This document shows, piece after piece, positions 47,800-56,721 of a DNA stretch of 64,000 bases. The number at the start of each line of letters is the position of its first letter. Within the stretch, counting starts at the first letter, position 1. A model generated the notes under the pieces. It had not been told where the DNA came from and did no database searches. It saw nothing but the letters and a program-made list of their open reading frames with translations. Source of the stretch: Ulva prolifera (Eukaryota > Chlorophyta > Ulvophyceae > Ulvales > Ulvaceae); contig CM041199.1 in assembly GCA_023078555.1 (NCBI GenBank), positions 4,717,315 to 4,781,314 of the forward strand, given 5' to 3'. The position numbers and the translations under genes were made by a program.

Positions 47800-48663
47800 T
47801 CACACAGCCATTAAGAGGCGCAGAAACAGATCCCTGCCCGCGTAGAAGTCATCCTCCAGGATGCCAGGGTGGAAGGCCAGTATTGCTCTGCGCGTGTGCG
47901 CAATTGAATAGCCGAGATGCGACGCGTCGAGCCAGATGGCGAGGAAGCCGGCAGCGTGGAGAAGACCGTCTAGGGTGGCGGAGGTGTTGTCGCGAAGCCG
48001 CGCACACATGCCCATCACCCATGCACGGAAGTAGACACGGCCGGTGCGGACCACAGAGGGGAAGAAGGTGACTCGCGGAGGCGGGAGATGTTGTAGGTGG
48101 GCGGTGAAATTCTTCGGGCGGAAGAGCAGGTGGATGTCGGTGGTGTCGAGGATGATCCGGTGCTCCAGGATGTCGATGATGCGGCCTTCAGCGGTCTCCT
48201 CGCATATCATGCCAGCGGGATACGCGGCGTAAACAGCGGTTTTCACGGCGGTGTACAAAGCAGGTTCCTCAAAACAAACGACGACAACCCCATCATCGAC
48301 GTATCTGAAACCTGCAATGTGTTGAGTCACATGCGGCCCGAGACGAGCATGCATGCACCGTTCTGCAGCGATGCACACAAGCATGGCCATTGCCGGAGAC
48401 ATGTACCCACCCATAGCGGCGCCACGGGTCTGCTTCAGTACCTGGTCGCCGACCGTGATGAGTGTGTGGCGTAGTTCGAAGAGGAGGGCAGGGAGGAGGA
48501 GGGGGAGGGTGACGCGGGTGCATTCAGGGGGGGTGGCGGAGCAGCCAGTGGACGGTACCACGGCGCGTCGACGCAGGTGGACGTCCCAGGCGGTGGTGTC
48601 GCAGGTGGTGGTGTAGATGGAAAGGCCTTGATCGGCTGCGGCGGCAATTGCATCATAACGCAT
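47800..48663 (-). pseudogene. Reverse transcriptase fragment, Penelope-like
   Basis: A frame of 287 codons. It shows RT motif B as QTRGAAMGGYMSPAMA and motif C as FRYVDDGVVVV with the two catalytic aspartates, followed by palm/thumb-like sequence. The QT.G..MG...SP.lA pattern ahead of (k/r)YVDD is that of Penelope-like RTs rather than copia, gypsy or most LINEs, and the nearby hammerhead supports it. Motifs upstream of B (fingers, motif A Asp) are missing or diverged beyond recognition, and no GIY-YIG endonuclease follows within the frame. The element therefore appears 5'-truncated and cannot move by itself. Alternatives are another RT class with a similar motif B. Confidence 0.7.
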
Positions 48664-49278
48664 AACGATAATTCCACATGCCCAAAAGTGCCACTAGCAT
48701 TTCTCAACATGTAATCTCGCATACCAATCCCATGTATCATGCCACCTTATACCACAGCCTTTTGGCAGTGCGAAGTGCCAGCTCAGTACATCACACGTCA
48801 TGCATGCGGTGCATGCATACCCCTGGTATGCGCTTGCGCACGCCAAGGGTGCAGCGTCAAAGACCATGCCAGCCAATCTACGTCTGCGTATCCATGCAAC
48901 ACGATGTTGCTGCATTGGATTGACGAAGGATGATACATGCCAAACCCCAATGCCCGCAGAAGATCGCCAGATCTCGCGGGATGCTGCACCCTGATCCGTA
49001 CAGAGATCAACGAGCAGCGCGATTCCACAGTTCCACAGAGCTATCAGTAGCGAGGACAGCACAAAGCAGGGATGGGCCTGGGCACATATATTCCAAGTGT
49101 TTTGCTGTGATCGACACAATTACCTTTGGTCGATTGGGGCGCTTCTGTTCCAGTCATTCCATCGTGTGCTGCATTGTTACCCCTGTCGTTCTCTCCTGTC
49201 GTTTCTGTACGCTCGCTAGGGTGCCCAGCTCCTTGCGCTACCCGACCAGTCAACAGGTATCGGTGAGACTTCTCTGCC
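48664..49278. other. Spacer, may include the 5' LTR of the gypsy element
   Basis: A candidate LTR end CAACA lies at 49251-49255, followed by GGTATCGGTGAG, loosely like a tRNA primer-binding site. Possible starts with TGTT lie at 48904 or 49098. With the 3' LTR missing this cannot be tested inside the window. Confidence 0.3.
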
Positions 49279-49877
49279 ATGGCCGATCCTAGCGAGTATA
49301 GCCAGTTTTATGCGTCTGTCGTTCAGCCTCCAGATGACGATGGCGTACCTCCCGACCTCATTCAACTGTCAGGCTTCGACGCTTTGCAAGCAGCAGAGCG
49401 CGAGGCAATCCGCCTGGCCATATCCCTCCTGCTGACGCTTACGAAGGCTTTCTTCGAAGCGACTCGGCGCTCGTCTGTCGAGGTGCTGAAGTCGTACGGC
49501 CAGGCTTCCCGCACCCTGCTCCAGATGCTCGTCCAAAGCACCACCGACCAGACGCCCCCTCCGTTCAAAGCTCTTCGACGAAGGTCCCACCTGAATGGCG
49601 ATCAAGTGCGCGAGCAGCTGCGAGCAGCCACTGCGACAACCTGCGCCTCCAGCTGGGGTCCACCTGTGGGCTGCGTGCGCGATATTCTCTCCGTCAGCGT
49701 GATGGCCTTCTACACCTGGACTGGCAGCGCCCTCGCTGCCACTATTCTGGACTTCGTATATTCCTTCTCTACAGATGCTGCTGCCTGGGCAACCGTATGG
49801 CTACAGTGTCATGTGGACCACTCCCACCTAGACTTCCCTGCCCTCGCCCTGCGCGTCACGTCGCATCGCGCACGAAG
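49279..49877 (+). pseudogene. Gypsy gag, 5' part before the solo LTR
   Basis: Starts at an ATG in good context (GCCATGG) and stays open up to the LTR insertion point. The frame continues exactly, without loss of phase, at 50235 once the LTR and one copy of the 5-bp duplication are left out. The sequence has no recognised domain; position directly upstream of the gag core and zinc knuckle makes it the gag N-terminus. Confidence 0.7.
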
Positions 49878-50229
49878 TGTCAGAAATGCTATCATTTGTG
49901 CAGGGGCGGACGCGCAGTCCTCATTCAGGTCAGGTCAGGACAGCCAGCATCTCATACCTTCTGCGCACAGAGGTAGAACTGAGAGATGCTGAAGAGGGGA
50001 GTGCTAGTACCGGGAAACAGTAAGAAGAAAGGTTACAGTTCTCAGTGTGCACATGCTTATATGGTCACACTGAATACTCAAGGTTACGGCGGGAAACCCT
50101 CGCACGATCTCTCTCACTACATCGAGACGATCCTAACTGGCGGCTTACCCCTACACTGGATCCGCGGATCGTTCGTGCATGGGTGCACCTGTCACCACGC
50201 TGCTGCCCGCAGGCTCATGCATTGTGACA
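49878..50229 (-). mobile_element. Solo LTR of a Ty1/copia element
   Basis: 352 bp, closely matching the LTR at 61025-61372 with scattered substitutions and a 4-bp indel. The ends are TGTCA...TGACA inverted. Flanks are a perfect 5-bp duplication CGAAG (49873-49877 and 50230-50234), the copia pattern. It arose by recombination between the LTRs of a complete element after insertion into the gypsy gag. Confidence 0.92.
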
Positions 50230-50234
50230 CGAAG

Positions 50235-52002
50235 CACCAGCTCCAGCCCCGCGGCCATGGTGTCGCAACTCGCCACCCTCGCCGTCAGCGCCATTGAGCC
50301 GATTGTACGGTCCATGTACACAGCAGCGTCTATCCTACCTGGGACTACAGCGAACTACTTCGAGGAGCAGATGTTCCGCGCGACATCCGCGCAGGTGGCA
50401 GCAGCGCCCGCGCTGCAGTACGCCGGCATCGTGCGATCGAACCTGGTACTGTCATCCGTGCCTCACGTGTCGAGCCTGCCATGGTACACCCCGAACTTCA
50501 CAGACGACTCGAGTGCAATCTGGTTAGGTCTGCTGATTATTTCTTCGCATCCATACATTTCCCTTTGTCTGATGCGGTTCGCGGCGATGCATCCGCTGAG
50601 CGAAAGTGGCATCACTACGTGTGCGAAGTTTTGAACAACCGCGTCTTATGCATGAAACTATCTGAGGCCCGGGTGATCAAACATTTGTCCAAGGGTTTCA
50701 CTCGTGATGCCATGCAGTACCAGGTTGCTACAGAAAAAGCCATGTCTCCTGAGTGCACCATTCGTGAATGGCTGGATGCCATACGTGACTTTTTCTTTAC
50801 CAACGGGCAATTCAGAATGCATATCGAGGGAGCCTGGAGCAAATCCCGTGCAGGAAAAGCCTCCAGCTTCAACGACTTGGTGCATCATGTCCGCATATAT
50901 TACCAATTGATCTTTCTCGATTATGTGGACTTGCCAGGCAAAATGACCCTGCAAGATTTTGCATGGAACTTGTTTGACAAGTTGCAGCACCTCATGTCCC
51001 CTGAGTGCACCTCAGAGTTGTCAGCCACAGTCAAAATGTTCATGCCACTACCAGACCTGCTGCAAAAATTGACCACACATCTGGAGAACAGCCACACATG
51101 GCCGACCGAGCGCGCAAATTCACATGCCATAGCATTTGTCACATGGTGTGTGGACAAGCTGAACACAGCCAAGGAGACAGCCAACACAGCCAAGCGCTTT
51201 GCCACATTCTCTGCCAACCATTACCAGGGTGTAGATTTTGCATCCACCAGCACCCATACCACCCCCACCCGTGAGATGCCAGCCCACACATCAGCACCAA
51301 AACGAGGCCAGCGGCAGATTGCCATGGCATATACCAATACCCAAAGACCAGGCCAGAGTCGCCAATTTCCCAACAACCGTTCAACATATGTGCAGCCATC
51401 TACGCCATGCTCCAGCGTCACCCGGGAGCTCTTACCAGGCCTCCGGGACGCCCGTAAGCTTCCATTCCAGCAGAAGCAGGCCTGGCTCGATAATGCCATG
51501 GACAGCCCCACCGCACCACAGTGGATCAAAGATGTGTATGCGTTTGAAGTTGCCAACCACAACGCGCCATTCACCATCCACGGTCTTGCGGCAGCCTGCC
51601 GTAAAGGGCTCCCTTACTACCTTCCATTCACACCCGTGCACCATGGCCGTCGGGATATTCCTCCTGGAAGCAACTTTCCACCACCGCAAGCGAGTTTGCG
51701 GCATCTGCCCCTCCTCCATGCCTGACAGCGACAAGTACCACCGCATCGCGGACTGCCCTACCGCGCGTTCCATTGCGCCGGGGGCACTTGCAACCTGGGC
51801 GCAACACCCTGCCAACAAGAACAAGTGCCTGATGGCAGTGGAGCCCGCCGACGAGCTACCGCCGCCACCACCCCCGCCGCGGCAGCCGCAGAGCGCCGCA
51901 AACACTCCAAATTCCGCGGGACCCTGTAGTCGCAAACGGTATGATGATACCCCTCAGACTGCGAACAAACGAGCACGTGCCCCTGGCAACCATATCCGTT
52001 GA
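50235..52002 (+). pseudogene. Gypsy gag core and zinc knuckle
   Basis: Runs in one frame to about 50.52 kb, then in the next frame (50481-51725: the helical gag core), then back (51238-52002). The last frame holds a zinc-knuckle-like motif, C-x2-C-x10-H-x4-C (CGICPSSMPDSDKYHRIADC), longer in the middle than the usual C-x2-C-x4-H-x4-C. A proline run and a basic stretch follow. It ends at TGA 52000-52002, in the same frame as pol. At least two frameshifts mean no intact Gag is made. Confidence 0.8.
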
Positions 52003-54141
52003 GAATCTGGCAAGCCGCCTCTTGGCTGCCCATCTTGGGCGGTGGAGCCTTTTGTACTAGCGGCTGACCACGCCTCAGGCCACGGCATTGTTTTTCCTTC
52101 CTCACTCTGCACAGCTGACAAGTCATTATTCGATATTTCCACACTGACCTGCCCTATCGTTGTTACCTTGCCATACACTGATGATGCACACGTAGCATTG
52201 AGACATTTACATGCCATCAACCTGAATGGGCACCATGTCACAGTAGCCATCCCTGGCCGCTGTTTTATAGTGATGCGTTCGTGCCGTACACTAGCTAGCA
52301 GACACAGCTACAGCACGGTAGACAAAGCCAATGCATTGTTGTCCTATACGGACGGCCGCCCAGTGCCAGCTCACCAGATGTTCCATGTTTTGAGATTAAT
52401 GTCCAACCAGCAGAGCCTAAATACATCCGCTATTTCTTGTGCTAGTCAGAAAATTGATGCGGTCGACTTGATCTGCACAGTCCCCATCCACATCAAAGGC
52501 AGCCGCTTGAAGGCGCTTGTAGACACAGCCTCCAATCACATCATGATTATAGTAGAATTCCTACAGGCCAATGCCATACCATATCACCAAAGTGCATCCA
52601 CGTCGCATGGCATCTCTGGGAGTGCAGCACCCTGCCTCGGTACTGTCACATTATGCACAAGCATAGGCCGCCAGCGTCACGATGTCACGTACACTGTGGT
52701 AGCAAGTTTGCCGGCTGCAGAGTGGCATGCACCCAATCACGCGCTATTGGGTCTTGATGTGATTGCCGTCACGCACATGAAACTCGAGTTTGATGATCCG
52801 GACATTTGCATCATCGTGCCTGGCCGTAAGGCTGGCCCCCGAAAACATTCTCGTGATTGGCAGCATGTCGTGCACATACCCAAACGCACACCTGCTTCAC
52901 AGGGGACATCAGATGAGTATGCGTGCACCAGCCGTAAGCTGAACTCTATGGTAAATCGTGCTAAATGTGGTAAGTCGTCTCTGTACGTGGTGCATGTCAA
53001 ACCTGCACATGCATGCGTCGAGCCCTCCAGCGATATGCATGTCTGTGCGGCGTCGAAAAAGAAAGGTTTTCTGTCCCAGCAGCAAGTACCAGCACCAGTC
53101 CAGCAAGATGTAGCCACCATCCCACAGTGTGTTCAAGAGATAGTACACAAACATTCCAAGTCCGGAGGCACGCTCGGGCCTGCACCCCCAAATACCACAG
53201 CCTTAGGCTTTGAGATGAATATTGAGAATCTGCCTGGTACCAGACCACGTGCTGCCCGCCAGTACAGATTGACTCCACTGGAACACTCTGAACTAGAAAA
53301 GCAGGTACAACACTTGCTTGACATGGGCTGGATTCAGCCGTCCATCTCCCCTTGGGCAAGCAGCGTCCGTTTTGCTCCCAAACCCGGAGGTAAACTGAGA
53401 CTGTGTGTCGACTACCGCTACTTGAATGAGAACACAGTAAAGAATACATACCCGTTACCACGAATAGATGCCTTGCTTGATAAATTGCAAGGCCAGAGAT
53501 ACTTTTCTGCATTGGATCTTGCTTCTGGATATCACCAGATCAGATTAGCCCCGACATCCCAGCCAAAAACTGCATTCCGCACCCCTGATGGCCTGTACGA
53601 ATGGACGGTGATGCCATTCGGTCTCACCAATGCACCGAGTGTCTTCCAACAAGCAATGCACGTGGTTTTGCGTGGACTGATTGGCAAAATTTGCCTGGCA
53701 TACCTCGATGACATTATCATCATTTCCAGAACTGCTGAGGAGCATGCCATCAATCTTGATCGTGTGTTGACTAGGCTGCATGAACACAACTTTTTCTGCA
53801 ATGCTGTCAAATGCCAATTTGCCATGCAAGAAGTCAAATACTTGGGGCATATTGTGACAGCAGATACCGTGAAACCAGACCCACACAAAGTTTCAGTGTT
53901 GCAACAATGGCCTGAAGCTGATTTAAGATCGTCAACCAATACCATCCGATCATTCTTGGGTCTTGCTGGCTATTTTCGCAGATTCATTCCAAAATTTCCC
54001 ACCCTTGCTGCCCCACTGCTCGAGCGCATGAAAGCCAAAGGCAAGAGCATTCAATGGCATCAAACATGCTCTGATCAATGCCACAGGCCTGCGCCATCCC
54101 AACCTCAACCAGCCCTTCCATGTATACACATATGCCAGTGA
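52003..54141 (+). pseudogene. Gypsy pol: protease and reverse transcriptase
   Basis: Aspartic protease: ALVDTAS, where most families have D-(S/T)-G, and LLGLDVI downstream. Reverse transcriptase: GKLRLCVDYRYLN, the FSALDLASGYHQI block with its catalytic Asp, MPFGLTNAPSVFQ and the YLDDI active site, followed by the FLGLAGYFRRFI connection. All three RT aspartates are present. The frame then shifts near 54.08 kb, so RNase H lies in another frame. The RT alone looks intact; the protease DTA may be a variant or damage. Confidence 0.93.
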
Positions 54142-54517
54142 TTATGCCTATGGAGCTGTCTTGATGCAAGACCATGAAGCAGCTCTGCGTCCCATTGCAT
54201 GGGTAGGCCGAAAAATGAATTCCTCTGAGGTCCACCATGCCACTTTTGAAAAAGAGCTGGGCGCGATTGTTTTTGATGCACACCAATGGCGTTGCTATCT
54301 GGAAAATGGCCACCCCGTGTATGTCCACTCTGACCATAATCCGCTGAGGTACTTGCAGACCCAACAACGCTTGAATAACAAGCAAGCGCGTTAGGTAGAG
54401 ACGTTGTCCCGCATCAACTGGCACATCATGTACGTGCCTGGTGACAAGAACGTGGTGGCCGACGCGATGTCTCGTGCCACGCACCTGCCTTCCATGACAG
54501 TACAACTGCATGATGAC
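54075..54517 (+). pseudogene. Gypsy RNase H domain with lost catalytic Asp and a nonsense codon
   Basis: The sequence YTYASDYAYGAVL stands where gypsy elements have TDAS...GAVL, so the first catalytic Asp has become Tyr (GAT to TAT would suffice). The domain goes on with FEKELGAIVFD and VHSDHNPLRYL. TAG at 54392-54394 replaces the conserved Trp of the QARW motif. The final PGDKNVVADAMSR is intact. Confidence 0.88.
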
Positions 54518-55200
54518 CATCCCATTTCTTGTGCCTCTCGTGCGGGAAATGCCATTCCAGTGCAAGTTTCTTATGCATTTCCGGCTGTTGTAAGTCTGAC
54601 CACGGCTATAGCGCGCAGATGCCACTCTTCCCCATCCCCGGATCCAAGCGGATACAAGCTGCCAATCGCCAGCACTGGATCAACGGCCATATCATCTGGC
54701 CCGTCGCCGATGAATCAGGCCATCCCATACCACCAGACGTTGCCAACAATCTCTCCCCAGCCCTGCGACTACTCCCGACTACGGGAGAAGTTCGGTTCAC
54801 CCCCGCCCGGCCTGTCCCCACCCATGCCAGACCTGCGTTCCCAGTCGCAATTTCCCCAGCCACAGGACCCACGGCGGCCCACGCAGCCGCCGCCATCAGT
54901 GATTTCCATCAGCTCGGGGTCCAGCCCCCGCATGGGCGAGCAGATGGAGTCTCAGCTGTCCCCGGTGTTGATGCCAACGGGATCTCCGCCAGCGCTGCCA
55001 CCGCCCCCATCCCCACTTCCCCGCTGGCCCATGCCAATGCCGACCCGCCGCCGTTCTCCACGACCGCTCCTGGTTGCCTCCGCACCCCATCTCCAATGTC
55101 AGACATTGACTTCACGCCTATAGCGGAGGAGGAATTCCTCGGCCTCACCCCTCCACCAACAGCCCGCGCATGAGGACGACGCAGCGACCGCACAGCCGGA
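54518..55200 (+). other. Unusual Cys-rich and Pro-rich linker of the gypsy polyprotein
   Basis: Between RNase H and the integrase zinc domain about 680 bp encode, after a frame change, a Cys/His cluster (CLSCGKCHSS...CISGCCKSDHG) and then a long Pro/Ser/Ala stretch ending in an acidic FTPIAEEEF segment. Gypsy elements usually have only a short tether here. Confidence 0.6.
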
Positions 55201-55666
55201 TGCTTCCGCGGTGGACTGGGTCGACCAGGAGGACCTGGTGTGTGACGGCCGCGCAGTCGATGCACAGCGTGTGGGTACGCACTCACAAGCAGAGCTGCTT
55301 CTGAAACAATCCAACAAATACTTGACTCTAGATCTGCACGCAGACGACTTCTGGCAGCGCTTGCGTAGTGGCTATGCACATGATTCTGATTTTGCCGAGC
55401 CACCTGCATCATATCATTACGACCCTAAGCACCAGATTTATTTGCACAAGAACAAGATTGTTGTCCCTAATCATGATCACTTGCGCCGGCAAATTCTGTT
55501 GTGGCACCACGTACACCCCTGGCATGCACACATGGGTGTCTCTCGCACAGCATCATTGATCACAGACTCATTTTCACATAGGCTATGCGTGGCACGCGCA
55601 CCGTGGGTGCGCGTGCTGTGTGCGCGTCGAAAGGTGAAATCTCAAGATCACCACAAACTCCTCTAA
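55201..55666 (+). pseudogene. Gypsy integrase N-terminal zinc domain, truncated
   Basis: The pattern YLHKNKIVVP, LRRQILLWHH, then H-P-W-HAHMGVSRTASLI is the His half of the HHCC zinc-binding domain. After about 55.58 kb similarity fades; one Cys-like remnant (VRVLCARRK) may be the decayed CxxC. The DDE core and the 3' LTR are absent. Confidence 0.8.
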
Positions 55667-56530
55667 ATCACCTCAAATTAACTGCTGAAGATAGCCTGTG
55701 GTCTTGGCATCTCAGTGAACTTGTTCCCAACACGATCGGTGAGGTATTCGCATTCCCACAGGTGTTTCCGCGAAGCAGGTCACCGGGGTCGTCGAGCCCC
55801 TACCGGTGATACCGCACGCCTACAAGCCAACACCACGATATGGTATCACTGATATGCTATTAAATTGAAGTTTGGGCTTCCGTCACAACCTGCCCGGGTT
55901 GTTCTCGGAGCGGAAGTGCGTTGTATAGGTTGCTCGCCTTGTCGCGCATCGTTGGCGTAAGTCCTTCAGAGTAACTTGAATTTGCGCGCCGGCGCTCGTG
56001 TAAGCTAAACATATGTTTTTCTGAGGTTCCTGTTTGCCGTTTGCGCTGCGGTGCGCCCAGTTGGTTGGCACAGCGATGAAGTCAGTGAGCTGCCCCGGGG
56101 GTCACTGACCGAAATTGAGGTGCTTCGGTGCTTTAAAAGGAATGTCACCGTTCCATAGCGGTTCAATAAGCCAATGTGAAATACTTACGTGCGACTTGCG
56201 ATGTTGGCGTGCGTGCTCGCCCACTTATTCGAGTTGTGTGTGCACAAGAGGCTTACGCCGAGCCCAGTGCCCTACACTCGTCCGGGCACGGTGTGACGCG
56301 GAACCGAAGTAGTGATATCATTGACAATTTCTTGACATTATGATGCGATTTGCGCGTCGCTATCTTTCGTAATCGCGTACATACAGTGTTCAGTAGCAGG
56401 CGAGGCTCTGGGACTTCCTCATCAGTCTAGGCGTCAGCATTACAGGTTTCGGGTCGGCCAACCAGTCCATATAACGTCTTAGACTCTGTTATTGCAGATC
56501 CTTTAATGTCGGTGGGAGTTGGGTTGTGAT

Positions 56531-56650
56531 CGTATCTCCTGAGCTGTTGCTTCAACGTATCCGGCTTGCTCCATGCCACAACAGGGCTCCGGAGCCCTGG
56601 TGTGGCATGGAGCAAGCCGGATACGTTGAAGCAACAGCTCAGGAGATACG
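56531..56650. repeat. Near-perfect 120-bp palindrome
   Basis: 60-bp arms meet without a spacer between 56590 and 56591 and differ at one base near the centre (ACAGGG against the complement of CCTGGT). Confidence 0.95.
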
Positions 56651-56721
56651 TGCTGTGTAACATTGTTACATTGTAACATTGTTACATGTACTGGTGTAAC
56701 AATGTTACTAGCATCACAGCA
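56651..56721. repeat. Foldback with repeated GTAACATTGTTAC palindromes
   Basis: Outer arms TGCTGTG / CACAGCA. Inside, GTAACATTGTTAC occurs twice (56657-56669, 56673-56685) and as GTAACAATGTTAC at 56696-56708. It abuts the 120-bp palindrome. Confidence 0.8.

Larger units (their letters stand above)
47362..48663 (-). mobile_element. 5'-truncated Penelope-like retroelement
   Basis: Includes the reverse transcriptase frame (48663-47800), about 400 bp of A-rich downstream sequence and the hammerhead motif. A second hammerhead, expected in the upstream terminal repeat of a complete element, was not found. Confidence 0.65.
49279..55666 (+). mobile_element. Ty3/gypsy retrotransposon, decayed and 3'-truncated
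   Basis: The order gag, zinc knuckle, protease, RT, RNase H, integrase zinc domain is that of Ty3/gypsy. Decay: a solo copia LTR inside gag, frame changes near 50.52, 51.69, 54.08, 54.53 and 55.17 kb, an in-frame TGA at 52000-52002, a TAG at 54392-54394, loss of a catalytic RNase H Asp, and no integrase core or 3' LTR. Confidence 0.92.
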
